From Amorphophallus konjac (taxonomy: Eukaryota > Streptophyta > Magnoliopsida > Alismatales > Araceae): a DNA stretch of 64,000 bases. The stretch is taken from NCBI GenBank assembly GCA_022559845.1, contig CM040126.1, forward strand, positions 222,090,641-222,154,640, read 5' to 3'. Positions 23,795-37,700 of the stretch are shown here, piece after piece; within the stretch, counting starts at the first letter, position 1; each line of letters opens with the position of its first letter. The translations under genes and the position numbers were made by a program. The notes under the pieces were generated by a model that was given only the letters and a program-made list of their open reading frames with translations, was not told where the DNA came from and did no database searches.

Positions 23795-26177
23795 CTGTAA
23801 GGCCCGTGCCTTAGTGGATCCTTAATTGATTTTGTTCTTATATTTGTTCTGGAATTTTCGGCTATTTTTCTGGATTTTTAGGAATTTGTCTGGTATTTTT
23901 CCAGATTTATTCGGGGCTATTTGAGAGTTATTAGAATTAATAAGATTTTTATATATATAATAATTATATTATATATATATTAATTTTATTTTATTTTATT
24001 TTAACCCTCACCCTCACCCTCTCTCCCCCGTCGATCTCTTTCTCACCTCACACTCCCTCTCTCCTCTCGCCGATCGTCTCTCTCCCCTCCCCTGGGAAGC
24101 AGGCTTTTTGGCGTCGGATTGAAGCGTGGGAGCTACCGATGGATTCCTCACGTCGAGAGGAACGCGTAGATGCCCACTTCGGCGTGGTTTGATGATCGTG
24201 GGAGTGTGGTGAAGCTTGAAGGCTCGGTGAGCCTACCTCCTTGCATGCGGTGTTCTTGGCCGTTTCGACTTGCAAGAGGTAGGGGGATGGAATCCTGATC
24301 TCGCTAGGATCATTTCCTATGGCTAGTTCTGTTGATTAGAACCCCGTGGCATGCTTAATGTTCATATTTCCTAATTTTGGGGTTTTAGCTTAATTCTTGA
24401 TTTGAATGCTTATTAGGCGTTGCATGTGATGTTTTTAGGTGTTATCATGTTGTATGGATTGCATGGTTTGACAGGTTACAGGTTCTTATGGCGTTACCTG
24501 ACGATTTCTATCGTCCGGGGGGGGGGGGGGGGCTCCGGTTTTCAAACCGAACCCGCCCGTATCCCAGGTGGTGTGACGGTCCTGCCAGGAACCGTCACAC
24601 TTCTGGCGGTCCATATTGGACGCGTTACTTCAAAGTAACGGCCCGTCGGGGGTGCGTTACATTGAAGGTAACGGCGGGGCTCCCGACCGTTGTTTTCTCC
24701 TTGAATTACGTTGACCAGGTTAGGCGGTTAGCCCGACGGCTAGTCGGCCGGCCGTCGTTTTAATCCGACGTGCCTAGGCTAGTGCGTCGCTTCGCCTGCT
24801 TGCGATTTTGAGCGTGGCACATTGATTTTCGGCCTCGGGTGGAAGTAACGGCGGGGATCCAACGCGTCACGTTGAAGCGACGCGCTGAGCCCCTACCGTC
24901 ACTTTCCCTTTTAGGTCTCTTGAGCTGGAACTCGAGTGGGAGTAACGGATGGGGACTAGTGCGTCGTTCTTGAAGTAACGTGCTGGCCTCCGACCGTTAT
25001 TTGCAAATAGCGCATGGGCAGTCGACCGCCGCATGCCGGTTAGTTCCCTAAAATCGCCAGCCCTTTCGTTATGCGTGCCACTCCGTTTATGCGCCAGATC
25101 TACATTATTATATTATATAATGGCATGTTTTTAATACCAATTGAGTAGCTTTTCTGTCCATGCAATGGAGCCACTGTTCTTGCCCTAGGTCTGTTGAGTA
25201 CCGACCCGCTTGAGGATAGCGGAGGGGTGTTTCCCATACACGGTTAGTAAGCTAGTTCCGTGGGCTCCCAGCCAATGGTAGCGTCCTACCAAGGGAGAAA
25301 ACTAGCTAGAGGGCCTGGCTCAGGCTAGAGTCAGTGTGTTCACACGTGGTCGGAGACTGTGGACTGACACCGACGGGTGCCACTCCGACTGGTCACTTGG
25401 TTTGGTACTGTTTGCGCGCTCAGCTTGTCGCTTTGTCGACTGCGAGTGCTTGAGACGCAGTGTAAGTCGTCAGTGGATGCTTCTGGTTTCTGCTCCAGTG
25501 GTTGTCCTTCCTTGTTGTTTGGATTAGTTAAGGCGTATTCTATTTGGTAGATTTAGTTTCAGTTGCTTGCATTTATTTAGCTTTGGCATGTGTTAGCTGT
25601 TATACTTGCTTAGTTAGAGTTTACAGCTTTACTTGAGTAGTTTATTCATGCCAATGCCTGCTAGTTTAATTAAATGCATGCTCTAATTGCCTTTATTTAT
25701 GCATGAATGCATGATTAGTGCGAGGTAGGGATCCGCGTGACCCCTACTGAGTCTGGCTGTGACTCACCCTTTCTCCTTTCAGGTGAGCCGCACCCGTCGT
25801 CTCCCGGTGCTTCCTGAGCTGTTTTGGAGACCGCGTCTAGCAGCCAGCTGTAGTCGGGTCGCCTTTTTGAGGCTTTTCTCGTACTTTTGCCGGGGTATGC
25901 CCCGTGTAGTTGTACCTTGTGGGCTAGTACTTTGGTTTATCTAGACTAGTATATATATATCACTCTGGTTATTTTGAATTGCTTCCGCACTTGTGTTAAT
26001 TTTGTCACTTAATTGTATATTGCGCGTTCCAAATTGCAATTCGTCATACATACCCCTCAGCACTTTCCTCCTAACCCTTCAGGGGCCTCATCAGCCTCTT
26101 GGGTGGCTTCCCCAGTTCTTGGTATCGGTATATCGATGTTATCGGTGTCTCGGTATCCTGAACTCTGGGTCATCACA
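23795..26177 (+). mobile_element. Solo Tekay LTR with TACAC target duplication
   Basis: This is 2383 bp, starting TGTAAGGCCCGTGCC and ending GGGTCATCACA, alignable over its length with the Tekay LTR 55682-58061 (reverse complement). It is flanked by TACAC at 23790-23794 and 26178-26182. There is no PBS or polypurine tract, so it is a remnant of LTR-LTR recombination after insertion. It includes a 16-G run (24517-24532). Confidence 0.93.
23949..24100 (+). promoter_or_regulatory. Candidate promoter and CT-rich leader of the Tekay LTR
   Basis: A TATA-rich stretch (23949-23982) is followed by a pyrimidine-rich tract (24003-24100, CCCTCACCCTCTCTCCCC and similar). The same order is seen, reversed, at 890-1020, 50570-50690 and 57790-57905. 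Pyrimidine-rich leaders after a TATA box are common in plant promoters. No transcript evidence is available. Confidence 0.35.
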
Positions 26178-28978
26178 TACACTGCGCCAAAAGTGTCTTG
26201 TCTACAGGACAAGACACACCAAGAACCAGGTCCAAGGAACAGGAGTCCCAAGGAACGGCACCAACTGCGAGTGACTAGTCAGGGCCACGCCCGTCGGCGC
26301 AAGTCCCCAATCCCTGACCACGTGTGCACACACTGACCACTACCTAGGCCAGGCCTCTAGCTAGTATTCCCCTCGGTAGGACGCTACCGCTGGTCGGGGC
26401 CTACGGAACTAGCTTAAAAACTGTACGTACCAAACGCAATAGGAAAAAAACCCCTCCACCACTCCCGGTGGGTCGGCAAACAGCCTAGGGCTACAACCAG
26501 GGGAGGCTCATAAGGCACGAACTCTGAAACACAGGCGCTACAGCACAGACAGCTAAGAAAAGCCCTGTCTCGTGCACAACAAAGCACCCAGGCAGTCAAA
26601 CAACCGCCAGCAAACTCAGGACCAGGCAACTAGACCTACAATGTAACGATCCCTGAGTCGGACGACTCAAAGGCAAGATCGTCACAAACAGCGAAACAAG
26701 CCGCCAATCGGTCTAATCCTAAGCCAGAAGAAACGACGCTCCGCAGAAAACAACACACGGAGACCTGAGGGAAATACCAAGAACCCTCAGCACAGCTGGA
26801 CATGCAAACCGAGGTAGAATAACACCTCGAAGCATCCAGAAGCAGTGTCTCGGACAAGACAGAACCGCCAAGACACGCACAAGTAAGGTCCCACGTCAAC
26901 CACTAGGTCAAACCGGGTTGACCTGAACCAAACAACAGCAGCATGCAAAAGTAGGATCAAGAATCCTACCATAAGTAAGAAGACTCCTGGCTACCTTACA
27001 ACGTAATCTTAGCCCTCATAGGACGTCAGGAGACATCCACGGGACAACGGGCAGACCACAAGGCCAAGCCAAGACACACAGGAATCAACGGGCGGAAAAC
27101 AAAGGCACAAGGAATGTAACGCACCAGCCTTAGACCGCTACAAGCAAGCAACGGTCTATCCTAGGGCCGTTACTTCCCAAACAACGGACAGGAATCAATC
27201 CGTCACACACACCACCCTGACAAACCTACAAAACCACACTAAAGCCAAGTAACGCAGAACACCAGGCGCGTTACAACCAAACGACGCACGGGGGTAGGCG
27301 CGTTATTCTCAACGTGCACAGCCACCCTCAACCAAAGCGAAGTAACGCGCAACGTCAGGCGCGTTACAACCAAACAACGCGGCAGGGGAGGGGCGTCAGA
27401 GCCAAACGACGCACGGGGGCAGGCGCATTACTCTCAACGTGCACAGCCACCCTCAACCCAGCACAAAACAACAAACGACGGCCAGGAGCAGGCGCGTTGT
27501 ACCACAACGACGCATGGGGGCACAACCGCCACATCCAACGGGCACAGCCACCCAAGCTCGGCCAAAACAGAATGTAACGGCCAGGGGCAGGCGCGTTACA
27601 CTCAAACAACGCACGGGGTACGACCGTTGGAGGCACCGCCTCAACAGGTCAAACGTCGATCAAACAGCAAGTGACGGCCGGGGCAGGGCGCGTTACATCC
27701 ATCTAACGCACTGGGTTAAGCGCGTTAGATCAACCGACTCAACCCCAACACAAAACGACGAAGGCGAAGCAACGCACTAGCCTAGGCGCGTTACAAGGAA
27801 GCGACGCGCCACCCTAGGGCCGTCACATTCCCAAAAGCCAGAAAACTTAAAAACGCCAAATCAAATGGCGGTCTATCGTAAGGCCGTCAGAGCCAAATAA
27901 CGGCCTCTGATACGACCGCGACATCGGTCACGGCGGGAAAACAGGGGAATGGCCCAATCGGCCCGTTCCACGCCCCATTCACGCCGAAACGCAGGGGAAA
28001 CAAACCACAATGACAAATAACAACACCAGGGGGCCAAAACGCCCACATGCAAGCTCAAAAACACAGGATTCGGGCGATTTCCACAAATCGACCCTAAGTG
28101 GGTCACCGAGGTTCCCGGGCTTCTACCGGCCTCGAATGAACACCAAACCACACGAAATCAACGTGGATGGGATCCTAACATCCCAGCGGTCAGTTAGAAA
28201 CTAACTACGCCACAAACGGTCGCCGTTTACCGGCCGACCCTAAAAACCACGAAAATCACGGTTTAGGCAAAACAAGCCCAAACTCGACCGTTTCCTAGCC
28301 GAACGCCGTGCAATGGCAGGGAAAACGGAGAGGACGAAGTAAGGATCAGTCACCCTACCTCCACCGAAGAAACCGTGCCCCGAAGGGACTAAACCACGCC
28401 GAAAACCACTCGCGAACCGATTTCACCGACTTTGAATCCATCGTTCGGGATCGCGCCAGAATCGATCCGATCCTTGCTCCATCGCGCACCCAGCCAGCTC
28501 CATCACGTCCCCAACACGTGCCTCTAGGTCCTCCGTCTGCAGCCGGAGCCGAGGAGGCGAACGGGAGAGAAAATGGGAGAGAGAGAGGCGACGGCGGCGA
28601 ATGAGAAGGAAGAGAGAGGAAAAGAAAAGAAATAGAAAAGAAATTATGAAATTTTCCTAATTTCCGAAAATTCTGAAAATGCGCCGAAAATGCACAAATT
28701 CAGAAAAATACGTAAAAATAGTCGAAACGACCGGCTCGAAGAGTACTTCGTCGCTGTAGCATCCACGAGTTCGAGAATTGACAAACAAACTCACCGTAGG
28801 GTTCCGTAACTAGTACGTGAGAAAAACCCACACGGCTCGTCAAACTCAACTTGGAAGCCACAAAAGCGAACCGAAACTTAACGAAACCAATCCGAAACAG
28901 ATCCGAAAGGTCCAACAAAGATCCCACAAGACCTGCAAAGGATCCAGCAAAGATCCACCAACGATCCAGGGCATTACA

Positions 28979-28992
28979 TCCTCCCCTCCTTT
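28979..28992 (-). other. LARD-B polypurine tract
   Basis: On the minus strand this reads AAAGGAGGGGAGGA directly before the 3' LTR start TGTAATGCCC. Upstream is TTTCGAGGGTGAAAATTC, the block shared with Tekay. Confidence 0.9.
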
Positions 28993-30996
28993 AAGAATTT
29001 TCACCCTCGAAATTAAGGACTAACCAAGGAGAAGCAAGGGAGAACAACCCACGACACAAATATCGAGAAAACACAGCTCAGAGGAACACCGTCAGATCAC
29101 AATTACAGGTACACACTCTAGCTTCTAAGACAGCAAGTCTACAACACGAGTATGGCACCAAAGTGAACACATCTGACACCTCCGAAGCAAGGGCAACGTC
29201 GTTTACGTCTCACCAGAAATAGAGACACGACAGCCACAACAATCGATAACCAACACCGAGAAACACAATAACAACACGGCAAGCAGCAGCTCACACAAGG
29301 AGACGCAGTCCTCTCAGCTGACATCTCGCAACATCATCGGATCCAGTGCCAAAGGCAACAGGGAACACCTGGCACACAGTACACCAACGACAACAACACC
29401 ACTGGACCAGAAACACATTCAAGTCAGCACTCACTCAGATATCACATCTGATTAAGTCGCAAGCTAACTCTACCCAAGAGAAAGGGAGTACAGAAAGCTA
29501 ACTGACAACACGATGGTCCAAGACAAGAACACAAAATCATAAAGAAACAGCGCCAAAACAACAATACAGCGGCAGCACCTGCAGGATTACGGCTCCGCAC
29601 AACAGGCAGGGCCAAGGAACACATCTGCAAGCAGGGTCACATCAAGGCATAAGAACAGCTGGACACACGACCACAAGGATAGGCCACGCATCAGACTGCT
29701 CACCGAGCGAAGACCCACAACAATGAGAAACGACAATAATCTCGGGGAAAGTAACTCAAGGACTAGCATCACGCCTCGAGAGCACAACACCCAAGAAAGA
29801 AATGCAGAGCTGAGGGTACTCAATCAGCAAGGAATGCCGACAAATTCCCCATCACTCGCAAATGCCAATGCCAACAGCAAACAAATACCCGAAAACTACC
29901 AACAATGGCACGGCAACGACAATGTCAAGGCACAAGAAGCCAAGACAAAAGCACATCGAGAAGGAACAATACCTCTTGACAAGCGGGTAGCCAACCCACA
30001 CACTTCCACTGCACTCTCAACAATGCGCACAGGCAACAGAACAACACCGGTAATCGCACCTCAGCACATGCCAGACGCCATCGCAATCAACAAAGATCGC
30101 AATTAACATGCCACGAGCACCGATCTCGCGAACAACCGATCACAAGGGGCCTAAGTACAACAAAGGAAGAGCACCAGCTTCAGCACAAAGCACGCGGAAA
30201 GAACTAATCTCAATTTACCTTCATGTCCTGGAACAACAAATGAGCCTTCGCAAGCATCGACCGTTGGACACGGCACGACAAATACGGTACACTACAGCTC
30301 TTAACACCATCATGGAGTCCAAAGCAAAGCAACCGTACAACAAGAGAGCAGATCAGGCTCAAAACAAAGCTGTCCACACTTAAGCAGACACAGGACAAAG
30401 GCACAACCAAGACAGCAATTCTAAGGCAAACCTCGAAAAAGCTTCACCAAAGAGGGATGAGAAGCAACGAGCTCGATAACAACAGCTCACCAGGAAGGAA
30501 AATCCTAGGTTCGCTCAAGCAACTTCTCAATCGAGGCAACACAACGACCGATTCAATCGAAGTGACGACGCATCAGGAGCCAAGCAGACTCAAGCTGGGA
30601 CAACCAAAACAACGTAAGAACGTGCATGGCCATCACACCAACGCTGAAAGTCACAAGCCACCTGAGCAAAACACAGAAAACAGCTCGAACAATGCACTGC
30701 AGGTTCATGCCAACCGACAGACACTGCCAAGTGCAACACGATCGAGACCAACTTCAAAGCCGAACGAAGCACCACGTCACATCCAGACGGGAGCAAAACC
30801 ATCTCGTACAGCGCCAAGCAAGCACGTACAAGACCACATACGAAAAGCACCGCGATAAACCATCGCAACACCTACGCCAGCAAGAGACTGTACTGGACCT
30901 TAAGGACTCTGGTAACTGTATATCTGGATTTCCATGTATTTCACATGACAATGCTCTGATAGCTCAGAAAAGAAACTCCGAACATCTCAGAACACT

Positions 30997-31008
30997 GCTC
31001 TGATACCA
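30997..31008 (-). other. LARD-B primer-binding site
   Basis: The minus strand reads TGGTATCAGAGC, two bases after the 5' LTR end (...GGGTCGCTACA). It is complementary to the initiator tRNA-Met 3' end. Confidence 0.9.
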
Positions 31009-31010
31009 GC

Positions 31011-34000
31011 TGTAGCGACCCGGATTCTGGATACCCGGTGCACCCGGTATAAATACCGAATACACGTGATGCCACATGGGACCCGCGAGGCCTCCCAAGC
31101 GCAGGAAAGCGCCGAAGGGAAAAAGGAGTGTGTGGAATACATTGAAGCCAGCAGACATAACAGTAAGTAATTAAATTTCATTAGATTGGATTGCTAAAGT
31201 AGTAGAAATAAAATTACTTTTTCATTAATGAGTCAAATTTATAATTATACACAGAGTCCAGCCCCAAAGGAAAGACAACAAGTACAGTCTGACAGAAAAG
31301 AAACGTACACAGAGGTCGGGAGAAGCCTGACGCAGGTACGGCTGGCAGCTACAACAGCAAGCGCGCACTCCACCAGGAACAGCAGAGGCAGATGGCGAAA
31401 CCCACCTGAAAAGTAGGGGTGAGTCTCAACAGAAACTCAGTAGGGGTCACGCGGATCCCCACTGGAAAACGCACAGTGCAACGGAAGCAACAACGAAGCA
31501 GCAGGTGTAGCAAAGCAGGAAAAGCTACACTACAAAGCTGTAGAACTACCGCTAAAAAGAAACAATGGAACAGACGGGTAGCAGGAGTAGGGAACAAGCA
31601 GGAGAGGGGTGAGAACCCGCACCAAACAAGCGGCTGCCGAACTAACCTCGGCACCCCAAACTACTCCAAACAAAAAGGCAACAGATGGTTGACCCCAAAC
31701 TCACGCAGAAGGGTACACCAGTCTGTCAACCAGCCCAAACAAACAAGGTCTAGACAAGACCCTGACAGACGCCAAACAAACACGTGCATGACCGGAAGCA
31801 TCGTGCACACAGCCCCACGCACGATCAGAACATCGTGCAGACGATAGAACACTGACCTCGAGTACAACCACGAACGGGCAACTCGCAAAGGTCACAGTGC
31901 ACAGGAAAACGCCGAGAGTCACTGCACCAAGTGACAGGAGCACCCTCCTTCCAGAAGAATAACCAGATGCGTCCACTGACGACTTACACTGTCCCAAAAG
32001 TGTCTTGTCTACAGAACAAGACACACCAAGAACCAGGTCCAAGGAACAGGAGTCCCAAGGAACGGTACCAACTGTGAGTGACTAGTCAGGGCTACGCCCG
32101 TCGGCGCAAGTCCCCAGTCCCTGACCACGTGTGCACACACTGACCACTACCTAGGCCAGGCCTCTAGCTAGTATTCCCCTCGGTAGGACGCTACCGCTGG
32201 TCGGGGCCTACGGAACTAGCTTAAAAACCGTACGTACCAAACGCAACAGGAAAAAAACCCCTCCACCACTCCCGGTGGGTCGGCAAACAGCCTTGGGCTA
32301 CAACCAGAGGAGGCTCACAAGGCACGAACTCTGAAACACAGGCGCTACAGCACAGACAGCTAAGAAAAGCCCTGTCTCGTGCACAACAAAGCACCTAGGC
32401 AGTCAAACAACCGCCAACAGACTCAGGACCAGGCAACTAGACCTACAATGTAACGATCCCTGAGTCGGACGACTCAAAGGTAAGATCGTCACAAACAGCG
32501 GAACAAGCCGCCAATCGGTCTAATCCTAAGCCAGAAGAAATGACGCTCCGCAGAAAATAACACACGGAGACCTGAGGGAAATACCAAGAACCCTCAACAC
32601 AGCTGGACACGCAAACCGAGGTAGAACAACATCTCGAAGCATCCAGAAGCAGTGTCTCGGACAGGACAGAACTGCCAAGACACGCACAAACAAGGTCCCA
32701 CGTCAACCACTGGGTCAAACCGGGTTGACCTGAACCAAACAACAACAGCATGCCAAAGTAGGATCAAGAATCCTACCACAAGTAAGAAGACTCCTGGCTA
32801 CCTTACAACGTAATCTTAGCCCTCATAGGACGTCAGGAGACATCCACGGGACAACGGGCAGACCACAAGGCCAAGCCAAGATACACAGGAATCAACGGGC
32901 GGAAAACAAAGGCACAAGGAATGTAACGCACCAGCCTTAGACCGCTACAAGCAAGCGACGGTCTATCCTAGGGCCGTTACTTCCCAAACAACGGACGGGA
33001 ATCAATCCGTCACACACACCACCCTGACAAACCTATAAAACCACACTAAAGCCAAGTAACGCACAACACCAGGCGCGTTACAACCAAACGACGCACGGGG
33101 GTAGGCGCGTTATTCTCAACGTGCACAGCCACCCTCAACCAAAGCGAAGTAACGCGCAACGTCAGGCGCGTTACAACCAAACAACGCGGCAGGGGAGGGG
33201 CGTCAGAGCCAAACGACGCACGGGGGCAGGCGCGTTACTCTCAACGTGCACAGCCACCCTCAACCCAGCACAAAACAACAAACGACGGCCAGGAGCAGGC
33301 GCGTTGTACCACAACGACGCATGGGGGCACAACCGCCACATCCAACGGGCACAGCCACCCAAGCTCGGCCAAAACAGAATGTAACGGCCAGGGGTAGGCG
33401 CGTTACACTCAAACAACGCACGGGGTACGACCGCTGGAGGCACCGCCTCAACAGGTCAAACGTCGGTCAAACAGCAAGTGACGGCCGGGGCAGGGCGCGT
33501 TACATCCATCTAACGCACTGGGTTAAGCGCGTTAGATCAACCGACTCAACCCCAACACAAAACGATGAAGGCGAAGTAACGCACTAGCCTAGGCGCGTTA
33601 CAAGGAAGCGACGCGCCACCCTAGGGCCGTCACATTCCCAAAAGCCAGAAAACTTAAAAACGCCAAATCAAATGGCGGTCTATCGTAGGGCCGTCAGAGC
33701 CAAATAACGGCCTCTGATACGACCGCTACATCGGTCACAGCGGGAAAACAAGGGAATGGCCCAATCGGCCCGTTCCACGCCCCATTCACGCCGAAACGCA
33801 GGGGAAACAAAACACAACGACAAATAACAACACCAGGGGGCCAAAACGCCCACATGCAAGCTCAAAAACACAGGATTTAGGGGATTTCCACAAATCGACC
33901 CTAAGTGGGTCACCGAGGTTCCCGGGCTTCTACCGGCCTCGAATGAACACCAAACCACACGAAATCAACGTGGATGGGATCTTAACATCCCAGCGGTCAG

Positions 34001-34766
34001 TTAGAAACTAACTACGCCACAAACGGTCGCCGTTTACCGGCCGACCCTAAAAATCACGAAAATCACGGTTTAGGCAAAACAAGCCCAAACTCGACCGTTT
34101 CCTAGCCGAACGCCGTGCAATGGCAGGGAAAACGGAGAGGACGAAGTAAGGATCAGTCACCCTACCTCCACCGAAGAAACCGTGCCCCGAAGGGACTAAA
34201 CCACGCCGAAAATCACTCGCGAACCGATTTCACCAGCTTCGAATCCACCGTTCGGGATCGCGCCAGAATCGATCCGATCCTTGCTCCATCGCGTACCTAG
34301 CCAGCTCCATCACGTCCCCAACACGTGCCTCTAGGTCCTCCGTCTGCAGCCGGAGCCGAGGAGGCGAACGGGAGAGAAAACGGGAGAGAGAGAGGCGACG
34401 GCGGCGAATGAGAAGGAAGAGAGAGGAAAAGAAAAGAAATAGAAAAGAATTCCGAAAATTCCGAAAATGCGCCGAAAATGAACAAATTCAGAAAAATACG
34501 CAAAAATACTCGAAACGACCGGCTCGAAGAGTACTTCATCGCTGTAGCATCCACGAGTTCGAGAATTGACAAACAAACTCACCGTAGGGTTCCGTAACTA
34601 GTACGTGAGAAAAATCCACACGGCTCGTCAAACTCAACTCGGAAGCCACAAAAGCGAACCAAAACTCAACGAAACCAATCCGAAACAGATCCGAAAGATC
34701 CAACAAAGATCCCACAAGACCTGCAAAGGATCCAGCAAAGATCCACCAAGGATCCAGGGCATTACA
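31011..34766 (-). repeat. LARD-B 5' LTR
   Basis: 3756 bp, ending with TGTAATGCCCTGGATCC on the minus strand. It holds the inverted-repeat array (about 32920-33730), including perfect 9-bp stems at 33149-33157 / 33166-33174 and 33508-33516 / 33529-33537, and the CT-rich tract (plus-strand GA, about 34360-34445). It is closely similar to the 3' LTR, which points to a fairly recent insertion. Confidence 0.9.
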
Positions 34767-37700
34767 CGTCGCCTTTATTTCGCTTCAAAACATATCTTTT
34801 ACTTCTGTTATCCATTTATCACCCTTAGGAGATGTTTGTCAGCCCTGAGCCATATTTCTCACCACGGATGACTATTTGTCACCACTATGCGGTGTTAGCC
34901 GCCGTGCTTAATAAATATAATACTAAAATCATAATAAAATAAATAAAAATTTCGAAAATCATACAAATGAAAAATTTATCAATAAAATAGAATAATAATA
35001 ATAAAATAATTATGAAAAAGATAAAACTCATATAAAATGATAATTAATAAATGTAACATCATAATAATTGTTAAATATTTATGAAAATGACAAAAATAAA
35101 AAAAATAAAAAATGATAATTAATAAATGTAACGGTAAAATATTAATGAAACAACTAAAAATGAGAAAAAATATAAAAATGATAATTAATAAATGTAACAG
35201 CATAATAATAGTAAAATAATTATGAAATCGATAAAGACTATAAAAATGATAATTAATAAATGTACCAGTATAATAATAAATTAATTTAAAAATTGATAAA
35301 AAATATAAAATTGATAATTAATCAATGTAACACTATAACAACAATATAAAACTACCTAATTATGAAAAATGATAGGAAAATGATATAAATGTTTCGCATC
35401 ATTTAATCAGTGTCGTTTGATGACTAGGAAAGTTTCAGATACGTGTTGGTAGAGTTAGGAAATCAATACACGGTTAAATCATTCAAACGAATTTGAGTTT
35501 CTTCAAGTTTCACTGTCATGAGATATTTGTCACCGTTATAGAGTTATTTGTCACTGCTAACGGCTATTTGTCACTCACAACATCTATTTGTCTCCTTCAT
35601 CGCTCGCCATCTATGGCCTTTGTTTCGCTTCAAAATATATCTTTCACTTATGTTATCAATTTATCACCCTTAGGAGACATTTGTCAGTCCTGAAACCTAT
35701 TTCTCATCACTGATGACTATTTGTCACCACTATGCGGTGATAGCCGTCGCGTTTGATTTTGGCTTATCTGACTTACTGGCTCCAAAACATCAAAACTTTT
35801 TCTTCTTTCTATCTAACAGTGATAATTAATAAATATAATACTGTAATTATAATAAAATAAATAAAAATGTCAAAAAATCATATAAATTAAAAATTTATAA
35901 ATATAATAGAATAATAATCATAAAATAATTATGAAAAGGGTAAAAATGATATAAAATGATAATTAATAAATGTAACATCATAATAATAGTAAATAATTAT
36001 GAAAATGATAAAAATTGAAAAATTGAAAATGATAATTAATAAATGTAACGGTAAAATAATAATGATATAACTAAAAATAACAAAAAATAAAAAAATGATA
36101 ATTAATAAATGTAACACCATAATAATAGTAAAATGATTATGAAAATGACAAAATCTATAAAAATGATAATTAATAAATGTACAAGTATAATAATAAATTA
36201 ATTTTAAAATTGATAAAAATTATATAATTAATAATTAATAAATATAACACTATAACAATAATATAAAATCACCTAATTATGAAAAATGATAAAAAATTAA
36301 TATAAACGTTTCATTTCATTTAATCAGTGTCGTTTCATGACTAGGAAAGCTTCAGATCCCTGTTGGTAAAGTTAGGAAACCCATACACGGTTAAATCCTT
36401 CAAACGAACTTGAGTTTCTTCAAGTTTCACTGTCATGAGATATTTGTCACCGTTAAAGAGTTATTTGTCACGGCTAACCACTATTTGTCAGTCACAATAT
36501 GTATTTGTCACCCTTATCGCTCGCCAGCCATCGCCTTTGTTTCGCTTCAAAATATATCTTTTACTTCTGTTATCTATTTATCACCCTTAGAAGACATTTG
36601 TGAGCCCTGAAACCTATTTCTCACCACTGATGACTAATTGTCATCACTATGCGGTGTTAGCCGTCGCGTTTGATTTTCGTTTATCTGACTTACTGGCTCC
36701 AAAATTTTAAAACTTGTTCTTCTGTCCATCTCACTGTGATAATTAATAAATATAATATTATAATTATAATAAAATAAATAAAAATGTCAAAAAAGCATAC
36801 AAATTAAAAATTTATAAATATAATAGGATAATAATAATAAAATAATTAATAAATATAACATCATAATAATAGTTAAATAATTATGAAAATAATAAAAATT
36901 AAAAAAATTAAAAATGATAATTAATAAATGTAACGGTAAAATAATAATGAAATAATTGAAAATAAAAAAATATAAAATGATAATTAATAAATATAACAGC
37001 ATAATAATTGTAAAATAATTATGAAAATGACAAAGATCATAAAAATGATAATTAATAAATGCACTAATATAATAATAAATTAATTATAAAATTGACAAAA
37101 AATATAAAATTGAAAATTAATAAATGTAGCACTACAACAATAATTGACAAAGATCATTTAATCAGTGTCGTTTGATGACTAGGAAAGCTTCAGATCCGTG
37201 TTGGTAGAGTTAGGAAACTCATAGACGGTTAAACCCTTCAAACGAACTTGAGTTTCTTCAAGTTTCACTGTCATGAGATATTTGTCACCGTTGCAGAGTT
37301 ATTTGTCACTACTAACGGCTATTTGTCACTCACAACATCCATTTGTCACCCTTATCGCTCGCCAGCCATCTCCTTTGTTTTGCTTCAAAACATATCTTTT
37401 ACTTTTGTTATCCATTTATCACCCTTAGGAGACATTTGTCAACCCTGAAACATATTTCTCACCACTGATGACTATTTGTCACCACTATGCGGTATTAGCC
37501 GTCGCGTTTGATTTTGGCTTATCTGACTTACTGGCTTCAAAACTTCAAAACTTGTTGTTCTTTCTGTCTAAGAGTGATAATTAATAAATATAATACTGTA
37601 ATTATAATAAAATAAATAAAAATATTAAAAAGCATGCAAATTAAAAATTTATGAATATAATAGAATAATAATCATAAAATAATTATGAAAAAGATAAAAA

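Larger units (their letters stand above)
22808..28978 (-). repeat. LARD-B 3' LTR, interrupted by a solo Tekay LTR
   Basis: The LTR is made of 22808-23794 and 26183-28978. The two pieces rejoin at GACTTACAC|TGCGCCAAAAG, which matches the uninterrupted 5' LTR at about 31980-31998. The inverted-repeat array is at about 27110-27900. Its structure otherwise equals that of the 5' LTR. Confidence 0.9.
28979..31010 (-). other. LARD-B internal domain, non-coding
   Basis: About 2.03 kb between the LTRs, collinear with 44286-46310 of LARD-C. The sense strand is rich in G and T. No zinc knuckle, DSGA, YVDD/FVDD, D-D35-E or chromodomain motif is seen in any frame. A frame antisense to the element (plus strand here, about 30263-30350) matches the start of a conserved antisense frame of LARD-A and LARD-C, then runs into a frameshift. 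Confidence 0.85.
22808..34766 (-). mobile_element. LARD-B, complete non-coding long-LTR element
   Basis: Both ends are present in satellite. The left boundary is CATCG|TGTAGCGACC and the right boundary is ...GCATTACA|CGTCG. The flanking five bases fit a target duplication CATCG with one later transition; the satellite consensus at this point is GCCATCGCC. Without the nested solo LTR the element is about 9.57 kb: 3' LTR 22808-28978 (3783 bp net), core 28979-31010 (2032 bp), 5' LTR 31011-34766 (3756 bp). PBS and polypurine tract are intact. No retroelement protein is encoded, so it must depend on enzymes from elsewhere. Confidence 0.9.
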
